Below are positions 26,424-35,171 of a DNA stretch of 64,000 nucleotides, piece by piece. The notes below the pieces were generated by a model, which made no database searches, had not been told where the DNA came from, and saw nothing but the letters and a program-made list of their open reading frames with translations. Numbering within the stretch: position 1 is the first letter of the stretch; the number at the start of each line of letters is the position of its first letter. The stretch comes from Erythrobacter litoralis (GTDB lineage Bacteria; Pseudomonadota; Alphaproteobacteria; Sphingomonadales; Sphingomonadaceae), in contig NZ_CP017057.1 of the NCBI RefSeq assembly GCF_001719165.1, positions 3,156,501 through 3,220,500 on the forward strand, read 5' to 3'. Made by a program: the position numbers and the translations under genes.

Positions 26424-26543
26424 GAACCTAGGCAATGCCCCTGCTGCGGCGGGACCACGATCATCATCGAGACCATCGAACGCCGCTATCTGCCGCGCGG
26501 CCCGCCATGCCCCATCGCCCCATCCGGGATGCTTGCGTCGTGA
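26424..26543 (+). pseudogene. C-terminal remnant of an IS91/ISCR-like transposase
   Basis: In the frame reaching the TGA at 26541-26543 the sequence reads a CPCCGG zinc-ribbon-like motif (26436-26453), then TTIIIETIERR and a Pro/Arg-rich tail of about 20 residues. This pattern, CPCCGG followed by a short Ile/Glu strand and a Pro-rich end, matches what I recall of the extreme C-terminus of IS91-family transposases. No catalytic Tyr domain or N-terminal part precedes it; the frame runs back only to the LacI stop. It is therefore a truncated remnant. Confidence 0.5.
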
Positions 26544-26597
26544 CTCGGCACGGCTCGACACCGCCAGACCTCACCGCAACCGCGCTTCCGGGGAGAA

Positions 26598-26634
26598 GGA
26601 CGTCTGCATATCGTCCGTCCAGAAGCAGACGTCC
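26598..26634. repeat. Ten-base perfect inverted repeat beside the transposase remnant
   Basis: GGACGTCTGC (26598-26607) and GCAGACGTCC (26625-26634) are separated by 17 bases. The position, about 55 bases past the remnant transposase stop, is where a terminal hairpin of an IS91-like element would sit, but it could equally be an unrelated transcript hairpin. Confidence 0.5.
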
Positions 26635-27121
26635 CATCGCCAGAATCGGACGAGCCGGCGTCCCGCGGCTGCCTTGTCACTTTAAAGTCGGACGGGCTGC
26701 TCCCAGACCCGTCCGCTTATCGGCACCGTCAGCAGACGCCCAGCCCGGTCCGGAATCGAAATCCCCATAGCTCACCGCTTGCGGCCCGCGGGTTCGGGCA
26801 CCGTCGACTTTCCGACGCCTTAGGGCGTCCGAAACTCTAAACGCTAGCGCACGGTCCGGTCATGGTCGTTTTTGTCGCAAGAGCAGACCGCCCGCTTCCG
26901 GCCCATATGTCGTCATTACGGTATGGCTCGACTCGCTTCTGCTTCGTGGCCACAGCGCGCGTCAGCATAGCTTCGCCACCTGCCCGAGTGTCTAAAGTGA
27001 GTACATACCGTACGATACTCGAGGCTGCACAGAAACGAGCCTGGTATTGGGCTCGCAAGGCAATTCACCGGAGCACGGCCTCAAAAAGCCAACGCATTTT
27101 CAATTAAGTTTATGAAAAAGC

Positions 27122-27198
<77 letters not shown>

Positions 27199-27352
27199 GC
27201 AGATGCCGCCAGGGGCTGGCATTGGCTTTGCCCGGGCGCTTAGCAAGCCGGGCTGCGCTTCGCCAGCATAATCGTGGTCGCGGATTTCGCCGCAAGCCAC
27301 GCACGGTCCAGCTTAACCAATCGGCAATACCCGGCCGTCTATGCCGTGCATC

Positions 27353-27733
27353 ATGTCTGCTCTTCCCCCCGACCAGATCCGCACGATGCGCGAAAGCGCG
27401 CAGGCCGCGAAAGAACCGCTCGGCTCGCTTGCAAGGCGCTGGAGTGACCTTCACGAGCAGGCCGGACAGCTGGCTTCGCTCGCCGGGCTCGCCCCCGAAG
27501 CGGCAAGCGGCGCGGTGGCCGGTTTTTCCGCACAGCTGGGCGAAGCGAGCGAATGGCAGCGCGAGCTGGCCTGGCAGGGGATCGAGGATATCGACGCGAT
27601 GATGCGGCCCGGCCTTGCCGCGCTCAGGACCCTGACCGAGCGCGGGCAGGAAGCCGCCGTCCCGGCGCTGGCGCTGTGGCGGGAATTCCACGCCGCGCGC
27701 GACGCCGTGCTGGCCGTGGTCGATCGGGACTGA
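27353..27733 (+). CDS. Hypothetical small soluble protein
   Basis: A 126-residue, Ala-, Glu- and Leu-rich protein, almost certainly all-helical, without signal or membrane segment. I do not recognise it. Heptad-like spacing in the first 80 residues suggests a coiled coil or helical bundle, loosely reminiscent of phasin-like proteins, but nothing specific supports that. ATG at 27353 is chosen; an in-frame ATG four codons upstream exists. It lies between tRNA-Arg and the MmcB gene, on the same strand as the latter. Confidence 0.6.
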   Translation: MSALPPDQIRTMRESAQAAKEPLGSLARRWSDLHEQAGQLASLAGLAPEAASGAVAGFSAQLGEASEWQRELAWQGIEDIDAMMRPGLAALRTLTERGQEAAVPALALWREFHAARDAVLAVVDRD

Positions 27734-27825
27734 TCGCTCGCAGCGCGAGCGGCCCCTGTCGCCAAACAGCGTGACCACACGGCGGGCGGCTTGACTGCGT
27801 TCCCATTCTGTTCCAGCAATCGGGC

Positions 27826-28353
27826 ATGACCGACCCGATCGCAAGCCTTTCCGATTCTGCTCCAGCCGACAATCCAGCCGACGATCCAGCCGGCCCGATC
27901 GCGTCCGACGTGGCGCGCGGGATCGCTCGCCTGTTCGCCCGCAACGGCATCTGGTGCCTGCCCGAAATGCCGCTGAGGAACGGCCGCCGCGCCGACCTGA
28001 TGGGCGTCGATGCCAAGGGGCTGGTGGTGATCGTCGAGATCAAGATCTCGCGCGGCGATCTTCTCGGCGATGGCAAGTGGCCCGATTACCTCGACTATTG
28101 CGACCGCTTCTTCTGGGGCGTTCCGCCCGGGCTCGACCGCTCCCCGCTCGAAGGCGAAGCCTACCGGCCCGATTGCTGCGGGATCATCGTCGCCGACGGC
28201 TATGACGCGGAGATCCTGCGTCATGCCCCGCTCCATTCGCTCGCCGCCGCCCGGCGCAAGGTCGAGATCGAACGGCTCGCCCGGGTCGCGATGCGGCGCC
28301 ACACGGTGCTCATGGACGCGCATTGCAGCGAATTCGGCGGCGAGATCGCCTGA
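27826..28353 (+). CDS. mmcB: MmcB family DNA repair protein
   Basis: A 175-residue protein of the alphaproteobacterial MmcB family, named after the Caulobacter mitomycin-C-resistance gene and predicted to have an endonuclease-like fold. The core begins near ARGIARLFARNGIWC and carries RRADLMGVDAKGLVVIVEIK, where Asp and the Glu-x-Lys pair form a PD-(D/E)xK-like active site. The N-terminal 25 residues are an Ala/Asp/Pro linker encoded by a 12-bp tandem repeat (27861-27896). It stands alone upstream of the hydroxylase gene. Confidence 0.88.
   Translation: MTDPIASLSDSAPADNPADDPAGPIASDVARGIARLFARNGIWCLPEMPLRNGRRADLMGVDAKGLVVIVEIKISRGDLLGDGKWPDYLDYCDRFFWGVPPGLDRSPLEGEAYRPDCCGIIVADGYDAEILRHAPLHSLAAARRKVEIERLARVAMRRHTVLMDAHCSEFGGEIA
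27861..27896 (+). repeat. Three tandem 12-bp units inside mmcB
   Basis: Units start TCCAGCCGACAA, TCCAGCCGACGA and TCCAGCCGGCCC at 27861, 27873 and 27885. They keep the reading frame and encode repeated Pro-Ala-Asp residues in the protein's N-terminal linker, so copy-number change would only alter linker length. Confidence 0.7.
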
Positions 28354-28435
28354 GGCTCCCGGGCTGCGCGGGCGATTTTGCCGGGGGCGCACAAAGGTGC
28401 TGTCCCGGCGCGGACAAATCGGCCATACCCTCCCG

Positions 28436-29260
28436 ATGCCCGGGTCCGATACGCCGCTTCTCGTCGCTCTCCTGTTTGCCAGCTTCGCGACGAGCGTGAT
28501 GGTGGCGCTGCGCTATTTCCTCGCCTCGGGGCTGTTTTCCTGGCTGACCGAGCGGGTGCGCCCCGGCCTCTATGCCCAGCAGCGGTCGCAGATCCGGCGC
28601 GAGATCGCGTGGTCGCTCACCGCAGCGGCGATCTACGGCACGCCTGCGGGCCTGATGCTGTGGAGCTGGCGCAATCTCGGCTGGACCCAGGTCTACACCG
28701 ATTTCACCGCGCTGCCGCTGTGGTATCTGCCGCTTTCGGCCTTCGTCTATCTGTTCGTGCAGGACACGTGGTTCTACTGGACCCACCGCGCCATGCACGA
28801 ACCGCGCCTGTTTCGCATCGCCCACGCCGTCCATCACAAGAGCCGCCCGCCGACCGCCTGGACCGCGATGAGTTTTCACTGGGTCGAATCGCTCACAGGG
28901 GCGATCCTCATTCCCCTCCTTGTCTTCATCGTACCGATCCATATCGCGATGCTCGGCGTGGTTCTGGGCATCGCCACGATCATGGGCGTGACCAATCACA
29001 TGGGCTGGGAGATATTTCCCCGGCGCCTCGTTCACTCGGCGTTGGGACACTGGCTGATAACGGCGAGCCATCACGAGAAGCATCACGAGGACTACAGATG
29101 CAATTTCGGGCTCTATTTCCGGTTCTGGGACCATTTGTGCGGGACCGATCGGGGCCTGTCGCGGCGCATCACAGGTGCGCGCCGGGGCGCGCCGGCGCCT
29201 GCCACGGTCGCCCCGAAAACCGCTCCGCTGGCTCCGCCGCGCGGACCCGAGGCATCGTGA
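28436..29260 (+). CDS. Sterol desaturase / fatty acid hydroxylase family membrane protein
   Basis: A 274-residue membrane-bound di-iron oxygenase. The three histidine clusters are intact: HRAMH (residues 117-121), HAVHH (130-134) and HHEKHH (212-217), with four or more hydrophobic segments around them. Relatives hydroxylate or desaturate lipids such as fatty acids, carotenoids or hopanoids; the substrate is not predictable. A Pro/Ala-rich tail of about 30 residues is unusual. Its stop overlaps the GTG start of the next gene (GTGA), coupling it to a secreted DUF2141 protein. Confidence 0.9.
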   Translation: MPGSDTPLLVALLFASFATSVMVALRYFLASGLFSWLTERVRPGLYAQQRSQIRREIAWSLTAAAIYGTPAGLMLWSWRNLGWTQVYTDFTALPLWYLPLSAFVYLFVQDTWFYWTHRAMHEPRLFRIAHAVHHKSRPPTAWTAMSFHWVESLTGAILIPLLVFIVPIHIAMLGVVLGIATIMGVTNHMGWEIFPRRLVHSALGHWLITASHHEKHHEDYRCNFGLYFRFWDHLCGTDRGLSRRITGARRGAPAPATVAPKTAPLAPPRGPEAS

Positions 29261-29691
29261 GAGCGCTCACGATCCTGGCGGCGACGACCGGCGCGTTCGC
29301 GGCGCTGCCCGCAGCGGCGGACGAGGTCGTCATCACCGTCACCGGCCTGCGTTCCGCCGAGGGCACGGTGCGCGCCTGCATGACGACGGAGGAAAAGATC
29401 TTTCCCAAATGCATCAAGGATCCCGCCTCGCACCGGACGGTCGTCAAGGCGGGCGAAGCGGTCACTATCCGCTTCACAGGGGTCGAACCGGGCAAATACG
29501 CCGTCGCGCTGCTGCATGACGAGAACGATAACGGCAAGGCCGACCGCGCGCTCGGCATGATGCCCAAGGAAGGCTACGGCTTTTCGCGCGATGCGCCGGT
29601 AAGGATGGCCCCGCCGAAATTCCGCGACGCCGTGTTCGAGCACAAGACCGGGCGGCAGGACATCGCCATCACGATGCGCTATTTCCTGTAA
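29257..29691 (+). CDS. Secreted DUF2141 protein coupled to the hydroxylase
   Basis: A 144-residue protein with a signal peptide (about residues 1-21, ending PAAADE) and a DUF2141 domain filling the rest: an ITVTGLRSAEGTVRACM start, a GKYAVALLHDENDNGKAD loop and a final ITMRYFL strand. Compared with the paralogue at 21138 it has two Cys residues flanking the first loop that could pair in the periplasm. GTG start at 29257 overlaps the hydroxylase stop by four bases. The role of the domain is unknown; the coupling suggests a shared membrane-lipid function. Confidence 0.85.
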   Translation: MRALTILAATTGAFAALPAAADEVVITVTGLRSAEGTVRACMTTEEKIFPKCIKDPASHRTVVKAGEAVTIRFTGVEPGKYAVALLHDENDNGKADRALGMMPKEGYGFSRDAPVRMAPPKFRDAVFEHKTGRQDIAITMRYFL

Positions 29692-29802
29692 GCCCCGGTC
29701 TGGCGCGCGGCCCCCGATTTTGCCCGCGGCACTTAACGCAATGTTTACCACGTAACGCCAGAACGGCTCGAAACAGCCGTTATGAAAGGGCGGAAACGGG
29801 CA

Positions 29803-31527
29803 ATGGACAATCTGCGGGGCATGTTCGAATCCGGCGAACCGGGCGAGACGGATCCGGTGGCGACCGGCCCATCCGACGCACGGGCCGACGCCGCGAGCGA
29901 GGAAACGGCCGACCGGGCTTCGTCCGAAGGCGATGACAGCGAACGGTCCGGCGATGTCCCTCCCCATGCGATCGGCCAGGACGAGCGCCGCATGCAGGTG
30001 CGCGCCTACAATCACTGGGCGAGCCTGCTCGAAGAAAAGACATTCCCGTCGATCGAGGACCTGTCGCCCGAGGAACTGACCGATTTCGGCCCCAACAGCG
30101 TGCTGCTCGACTTCACCGGCGGAATCGACGATCCGGTGGTGCAATATCTCGGCGACCGGCTGGGCGAGGAATGCGGCGCGGCAGGTCCGATCCGGACGCT
30201 CGCCGATGTCCCGCCGCGCTCGCTGCTGAGCAGGATCACCGACCATTACATGCAGATCCTCGCCAACGAGGCCCCGATCGGCTTCGAAGCGGAATTCGTG
30301 AACCAGCGCGGCTGCTCAATCCTCTATCGCGGTATCCTGCTTCCGTTTTCGAGCGATGGCGAGACGATCGACTTCATCTATGGCGTCATCAACTGGAAGG
30401 AGATGGCGGACGCGCTGACTTCGGACGAACTCCTGCTCGAGATCGACCAGGCGCTCGAGAACGAAGGCACCGCGCACGGTGAGGACGAACCGCGCGTGCA
30501 CGCGGCCGATCCGCTGGTCGAATGGGCGGATTCCCCCGCTTCGGAAACGGATGAGGACGACGTCTTCGCCGGCGAAGCAGATGGCGAAGACGCCGGGGGC
30601 GAAGATGGGGGCGTGCTCGATCTGGGCGCAGGTTTCGAGATCGATCCAGATTTCGCCGATCCGCAGCGCCGCGAGCTGCCGATGCCCGATTTCGGCCAGT
30701 ATGCGCTCGACGATCCCGACGAAGAGGACGAGGACGACGTCAGCTACAACTTCGCCTCGCTCGCCGATTACATCGAGGCCCCGGCCAAGAAGGCGATCGA
30801 TCTCGAAGCCGAGCATTTCGACCCCGAGGATTACAACCCCGAGAATTTCCACGGCGGCGATTTCAGCGCACCCGAGCAGGACTGGAACGAGGCTGAGCCC
30901 GACCTTGCCGACCTGCCGATGGATGGCGGCCTTCACGACTGCCTCGCCTCGGCCCGCGAGCTTGCGCGCAATGCGAGCGCGAGCGAGGATCGCAGCCGCA
31001 CCGCGCTCTATGCCGCGGTCGGCCGCGCCTATGACGTCTCGCTCGCGGCCCAGGACGCGCCGGAGGAATTCGCCGAGCTGGTAGCCGAAAGCGGACTGAC
31101 GATACAGGACCGCGCCCCGATGACCCCGGTGGTCAAGCTCGTCTTCGGCAGCGATTACGACAAGACCCGGCTCACCGAATATGCCGCCGTCCTTTCCCAC
31201 GCCCACCGAATCGGCCTCGAACGCGGGGCGCTAGCGGGCTTCCTCGGCGAAGTGGAGGGCGGCCTCAAGGCCGTCGTCCAGGCCGAACGCCGCCTGCGCC
31301 GCGAGGAAGCGGGCAAGCCCGTCGAGACCGAAAAGGCCGTGCGCGAGGCGCTCGCCGAAAAGCTGCGCGAGCTCGAAGCGTTGATGTTCGAGGACCTGTC
31401 GCCCGACGGGCCCGAATTCGGCCTCCTGATGATCCGCCGCGACGAGACCGGGACGGTCCACCTGCTCGGCGAGATCGAGGAGGACGTGCCCCTGATCGAG
31501 CGCGCGGCGAGGAAAATGGTCGGGTAG
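29803..31527 (+). CDS. Large acidic protein with alphaproteobacterial PAS-like domain
   Basis: A 574-residue soluble protein. Residues about 60-215, starting ERRMQVRAYNHWASL, resemble the PAS_5/DUF1457-type sensor domain of alphaproteobacteria. A strongly acidic, Asp/Glu-rich linker spans about 225-390, and a helical C-terminal domain of unknown type occupies about 395-574 (DRSRTALYAAVGRAYDVSL onward). No kinase or helix-turn-helix domain is visible, so it is not an obvious signalling output protein. ATG at 29803 is chosen; one seven codons earlier also fits. It stands alone. Confidence 0.7.
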   Translation: MDNLRGMFESGEPGETDPVATGPSDARADAASEETADRASSEGDDSERSGDVPPHAIGQDERRMQVRAYNHWASLLEEKTFPSIEDLSPEELTDFGPNSVLLDFTGGIDDPVVQYLGDRLGEECGAAGPIRTLADVPPRSLLSRITDHYMQILANEAPIGFEAEFVNQRGCSILYRGILLPFSSDGETIDFIYGVINWKEMADALTSDELLLEIDQALENEGTAHGEDEPRVHAADPLVEWADSPASETDEDDVFAGEADGEDAGGEDGGVLDLGAGFEIDPDFADPQRRELPMPDFGQYALDDPDEEDEDDVSYNFASLADYIEAPAKKAIDLEAEHFDPEDYNPENFHGGDFSAPEQDWNEAEPDLADLPMDGGLHDCLASARELARNASASEDRSRTALYAAVGRAYDVSLAAQDAPEEFAELVAESGLTIQDRAPMTPVVKLVFGSDYDKTRLTEYAAVLSHAHRIGLERGALAGFLGEVEGGLKAVVQAERRLRREEAGKPVETEKAVREALAEKLRELEALMFEDLSPDGPEFGLLMIRRDETGTVHLLGEIEEDVPLIERAARKMVG

Positions 31528-31599
31528 AACCCCCCGCTCCGCGAAAGGCCCCGCCATCGCCCCTTGGCCTTGCCGCCCGGGGCGGCTAGATCGCCGGCA

Positions 31600-32760
31600 A
31601 TGCTGCTCGGCCTGTTCTCACGGCGCGGCCCTGTCCGCGTGCAGCCGTTTTTCGGCTATCGCAACGCCGAGCATCTCTATCTGGGTGCCCGCGCCATCCG
31701 TGCGCGCGAACCCGTCTTCGAGGCGCGCAGCTTCTGGCGCGATTTCGCAACGATGCTGGGCGAATACGCCTCGCGCGAGGTGCCGGGCCTGTCAGTCGAA
31801 ATCGTATATGACTGCGCCAATGGCGAAGTGATCCGCGGCGAGGGCGTGACCGGGCCCGAGGGCTTCGTGCGGTTCGACCTGCCGATTGCACCCGCCTGCC
31901 CGCCCGCCCCGCGCACCCGGTGGGAACACGCGACCCTGCGCTGGCGCTGCCCCGACCGGGGCGAGCCGGGCGAGGCGCCGGCCTATATCCTCGCGCCCGG
32001 AGGCGAGACGCGCATGGGGATCATCTCGGACGTGGACGACACCATCCTCGAAACCGGGATCACCGGCAATTTCCGCGCCATTGCCCGCAATTGGAAGCGG
32101 GTCTTCGCCCAGATGCCGAGCGAGCGCGTGCTCGTCCCCGGCGCGACCGGCTTCTTCACCGCACTTGGCGGGTCTGCGCACGGGACGCACGGGACCGAAA
32201 AGGCGGGCGGGGCGATCGGCGCCATCGCCCCGCAGGCGCGGGTGCGGCCGGTCTTCTACGTCTCCTCGAGCCCGTGGAACCTGTTTTCCTATCTCGTCAC
32301 CTTCAAGCGCGAGCGCGGCCTGCCGCTGGGTCCGGTCATGCTGCGCGACTGGGGATTCAATCGCCGCACCTTGGGCAAGGAGGGGCACGGCTCGCACAAG
32401 CTCGAGGCGATCCGGCGCATAATCTCGACTTTCCCGCAGCTCCGCTTCGCCCTGATCGGCGACGACACGCAGCGCGACCTCCTCGCCTTCGGCGCAATCG
32501 CCGAGGCCCATCCCGATCGCATCGCGGCGGTCTTCATCCGCGAAGTCGCGGGCGCGCCGCTGACCGATGGGGAACATCGCGCTAAGGCGGCGATAGAGGC
32601 GGCGGGGGTGCCGTTCTGGACCGGGAGCGACTACCGCGCGGCGGCACGTTTTCTCGAAACCGCCGGGCTCGATTTCGAAGGCGGGGTCGAAGGTCTCGTA
32701 CGCACGGCGAGCGAGGGCCAGGTGCCCCGCAGCGGCCCAGGCGAGCCGGAAGCGGGGTGA
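31600..32760 (+). CDS. APP1-type phosphatidate phosphatase (DUF2183)
   Basis: A 386-residue soluble protein of the APP1 catalytic family. The HAD-like motif DVDDT lies at residues 144-148 and a later GDDTQRD segment supplies the acidic C-terminal motif, as expected for a Mg-dependent phosphatase acting on phosphatidate. An FYVSSSPWNLF stretch between them is the family middle motif. The N-terminal 135 residues form a beta-rich domain. The stop overlaps by four bases a GTG in the frame of the next gene, an alpha/beta hydrolase, so a lipid-degrading pair is plausible. Confidence 0.85.
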   Translation: MLLGLFSRRGPVRVQPFFGYRNAEHLYLGARAIRAREPVFEARSFWRDFATMLGEYASREVPGLSVEIVYDCANGEVIRGEGVTGPEGFVRFDLPIAPACPPAPRTRWEHATLRWRCPDRGEPGEAPAYILAPGGETRMGIISDVDDTILETGITGNFRAIARNWKRVFAQMPSERVLVPGATGFFTALGGSAHGTHGTEKAGGAIGAIAPQARVRPVFYVSSSPWNLFSYLVTFKRERGLPLGPVMLRDWGFNRRTLGKEGHGSHKLEAIRRIISTFPQLRFALIGDDTQRDLLAFGAIAEAHPDRIAAVFIREVAGAPLTDGEHRAKAAIEAAGVPFWTGSDYRAAARFLETAGLDFEGGVEGLVRTASEGQVPRSGPGEPEAG

Positions 32761-32768
32761 GAAGGAGA

Positions 32769-33719
32769 ATGCGCAAAGTGTGGTGGAGCCTCGGAATCCT
32801 GCTCGGCGTCCTCCTGCTGGGCGGGGCGGCGCTGCAGGTCGCGATCATGCGCAATGGCCCGGCCGTGCTCGACACGATCGATCGCATCGCGGGCGAGGAT
32901 CGCGATGCGTGCCGTCGCGGCATCGCCTCCACGGGCCCCGACCCGCATCAGAAAGTCGTCGTCTGGGGCCCCTGCCAGGTGTCCGAGGGCCTTGCTGACG
33001 ACAGGCCGCGCCCGGTCCTGCTGTTCGTCCATGGCGGCAGCTGGAAATCGGGCGATCCGGAGGATTACGGTTTTGTCGGGCGGGCCTTCGTGCCGGAGGG
33101 CTTCGTCGTCGTGCTGGCGGGCTATCGCCTCGTTCCGGGTGGGGAATATCCCGCCATGGTCGAGGACACGGCCGCGGCGATCCGCTGGACCCACGAAAAC
33201 ATCACGCGCCATGGCGGCGATCCCGACAGGATCGTGCTCGCGGGTCATTCGGCTGGGGCCTACAATGTCGTGATGGCCGCGTTGGAGCGGCGCTGGCTCG
33301 CGCAGGCGGGTGTGCCGCAGGACGCGATCGCGGGCGTGGTCGGTCTTGCCGGGCCGTATGATTTCTACCCCTTCGAGAGCGATTCCTCGCAAGCCGCGTT
33401 CGGCGCTGCGCCCGATCCCGGGGCCACCCAGCCCGTGACCCATGTGACCGGCGATGCCCCGCCCGTCCTGCTCGTCCATGGCGAGGCGGACGATCTCGTG
33501 AAGCCCCGCAACAGCCGCGAACTCGCCCGCCGGATCGAGGCGGCCGGCGGCCCGGTCGAAACGCTTTTCCTGCGGGAGGCGAACCACAACGATCCGCTCC
33601 TCGCGCTCGCCGCGCCGTGGCGCTGGCGGCGCGACGTCGCGCAAAGGATCGTGCGCTTCGCCCGCGAGGCCGCGGGCACCGGCTCGCTTTCAGTTTCCGT
33701 TCAGGCGCAAACACGCTAG
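32769..33719 (+). CDS. Membrane-anchored alpha/beta hydrolase (carboxylesterase type)
   Basis: A 316-residue protein with an N-terminal signal-anchor (WWSLGILLGVLLLGGAAL) and an esterase domain probably on the periplasmic side. The oxyanion motif HGG is at residues 88-90, the nucleophile elbow GHSAG at 159-163 with Ser161, and the His of the triad lies in NHNDPLL near the C-terminus. Start uncertain: ATG at 32769 is only one base from an AAGGAG site, whereas a GTG at 32778 would be better spaced. It follows the APP1-like phosphatase gene closely. Confidence 0.85.
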   Translation: MRKVWWSLGILLGVLLLGGAALQVAIMRNGPAVLDTIDRIAGEDRDACRRGIASTGPDPHQKVVVWGPCQVSEGLADDRPRPVLLFVHGGSWKSGDPEDYGFVGRAFVPEGFVVVLAGYRLVPGGEYPAMVEDTAAAIRWTHENITRHGGDPDRIVLAGHSAGAYNVVMAALERRWLAQAGVPQDAIAGVVGLAGPYDFYPFESDSSQAAFGAAPDPGATQPVTHVTGDAPPVLLVHGEADDLVKPRNSRELARRIEAAGGPVETLFLREANHNDPLLALAAPWRWRRDVAQRIVRFAREAAGTGSLSVSVQAQTR

Positions 33720-33731
33720 AACCCGCGCACG

Positions 33732-35126
33732 ATGTCGCTCCTCCCGGCCCTGTCATATCGAGCTGCCCCCTGGCGCCCGCTCGCTTACGCGCTCGCCTTC
33801 CTTGCGAGCCTTGCGCTGGCGGCGACGCAGGCGGCGGCGCAATCGGTGCTGCGCGATGCCGAGACCGAGGCGCTGCTCGCCGACATGGCGCGCCCGCTGG
33901 TCGAAGCGTCCGAGCTCGAGCCCGAGAACGTCGAGATCGTCCTCATCAACGACCCCTCGATCAACGCCTTCGTCGCGGGCGGACAGGTGGTCTACATCCA
34001 CACCGGCCTGCTCTCGGTCGCCGACACCGCGAACGAGGTTCAGGGCGTGATCGCGCACGAACTCGGCCATATCACCGCAGGCCACGTGGTCCGTTTCGAG
34101 GAGCGAGTGAAGGCGGCGCAGGGCATCACGATCCTTTCGCTCTTGCTCGGCGTCGGCGCGGCGCTCGCAGGGGCGGGTGAAGCCGCGATGGGCGCCATGA
34201 TGGCGGGTCAGCAGGCCGCGATGGGCAGTTTCCTGGCCTTCAACCGCAACCAGGAAGCTTCCACCGACCTTGCCGGTGCGCGTTACCTGTCGGGCGCCGG
34301 GATCACCGGGAAGGGCATGATCTCCTTCTTCGAGAAGCTCCGCAATTTCGAGATAAGGCGCGGCTACAGCCAGGCTGACGAGGCCGCTTATGGCCGCACC
34401 CACCCGCTGTCGGGCGACCGCATCCAGACCCTTCGCGGCCTGCTCCAGCAGGACGAAGCCTGGGACGCGCCGGAAGACCGGGAACTGCAGGAGCGTTTCG
34501 AGCGGGTCCAGGCCAAGCTCTACGGCTATCTCGCCGAGCCCGAGCGAACCCTTAATGCCTATCCGCCCAGCGATATGCGCGTCGCGGCGCGCTATGCGCG
34601 GGCCTATGCCTGGCACAAGGACGCCCGGGTCGAGAAAGCGCTCGCCGAAGCCGATGCGCTGCTCGCGATGGAGCCGAACAATCCCTATTTCCTCGAGCTC
34701 GAGGGGCAGGTCCTGCTCGAATCCGGGCGCCCCGACGAAGCGCTCGTCCCCCTGCGCCGCGCGACCGAGCTGACGCTGAACCAGCCGCTCATCGCCTCGA
34801 TGTTCGGCCACGCGCTGATCGCGACCGAGGACGAGGCGAATTACGCCGAGGCCGAGCGCGTCCTGCGCGCGGCGGTCGGGCGCGACAGGCTCAATCCATT
34901 CGCGTGGTACCAGTTGGGCATGGTTTATGCCGCGCGCGGCGACATCGCCCGTGCACGCCTCGCCAGCGCTGAACAGCAGGTCATGGCGCGCCGCTATCCC
35001 GAAGCGCTGAGAAGCGCGCAGGCCGCCGAGGCGGCGCTGCCGCGCGGCACGCCCGACTGGATCCGCGCGCAGGACATCGCCCTGCAGGCGCGCTCCGCTC
35101 TCGAACGGCTGCGCGATTCGCGCTAG
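33732..35126 (+). CDS. Periplasmic M48 metalloprotease with TPR tail (BepA-like)
   Basis: A 464-residue exported zinc protease. A signal segment (about residues 15-37) precedes the M48 domain; HELGH is at residues 109-113 and the third ligand Glu probably lies in a later EASTDLAGARYL segment. After about residue 280 the sequence is helical repeats of TPR character. This is the architecture of BepA/YfgC, which removes stalled outer-membrane proteins and helps LptD assembly. A thioredoxin-fold oxidoreductase gene follows 45 bases downstream. Confidence 0.9.
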   Translation: MSLLPALSYRAAPWRPLAYALAFLASLALAATQAAAQSVLRDAETEALLADMARPLVEASELEPENVEIVLINDPSINAFVAGGQVVYIHTGLLSVADTANEVQGVIAHELGHITAGHVVRFEERVKAAQGITILSLLLGVGAALAGAGEAAMGAMMAGQQAAMGSFLAFNRNQEASTDLAGARYLSGAGITGKGMISFFEKLRNFEIRRGYSQADEAAYGRTHPLSGDRIQTLRGLLQQDEAWDAPEDRELQERFERVQAKLYGYLAEPERTLNAYPPSDMRVAARYARAYAWHKDARVEKALAEADALLAMEPNNPYFLELEGQVLLESGRPDEALVPLRRATELTLNQPLIASMFGHALIATEDEANYAEAERVLRAAVGRDRLNPFAWYQLGMVYAARGDIARARLASAEQQVMARRYPEALRSAQAAEAALPRGTPDWIRAQDIALQARSALERLRDSR

Positions 35127-35171
35127 CCGCGCCGCCGCCCTCCCGAACCCTTTCAAACATCGCTCGAGATC

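Larger units (their letters stand above)
26376..27121. other. 746-bp gene-poor region ending at tRNA-Arg
   Basis: No convincing complete gene lies here. The strip holds a short IS91-type transposase remnant (26424-26543), a perfect ten-base inverted repeat (26598-26634) and, after about 26820, sequence of lower GC than its surroundings. Short open frames at 26435-26770 and 26862-27107 show no recognisable domain and poor coding character. The region ends exactly at the encoded CCA end of tRNA-Arg, a common integration site, so it reads as a decayed mobile-element scar. Confidence 0.6.

Noticed and set aside
23610-26561. A 983-codon minus-strand open frame across the M20 hydrolase and LacI genes
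   Set aside because: It is antisense to two well-conserved proteins and shows low-complexity, repetitive Arg/Asp composition without domains.
26862-27107. An 81-codon open frame in the gene-poor strip
   Set aside because: No domain, no ribosome-binding site of note and the composition is atypical; probably non-coding.
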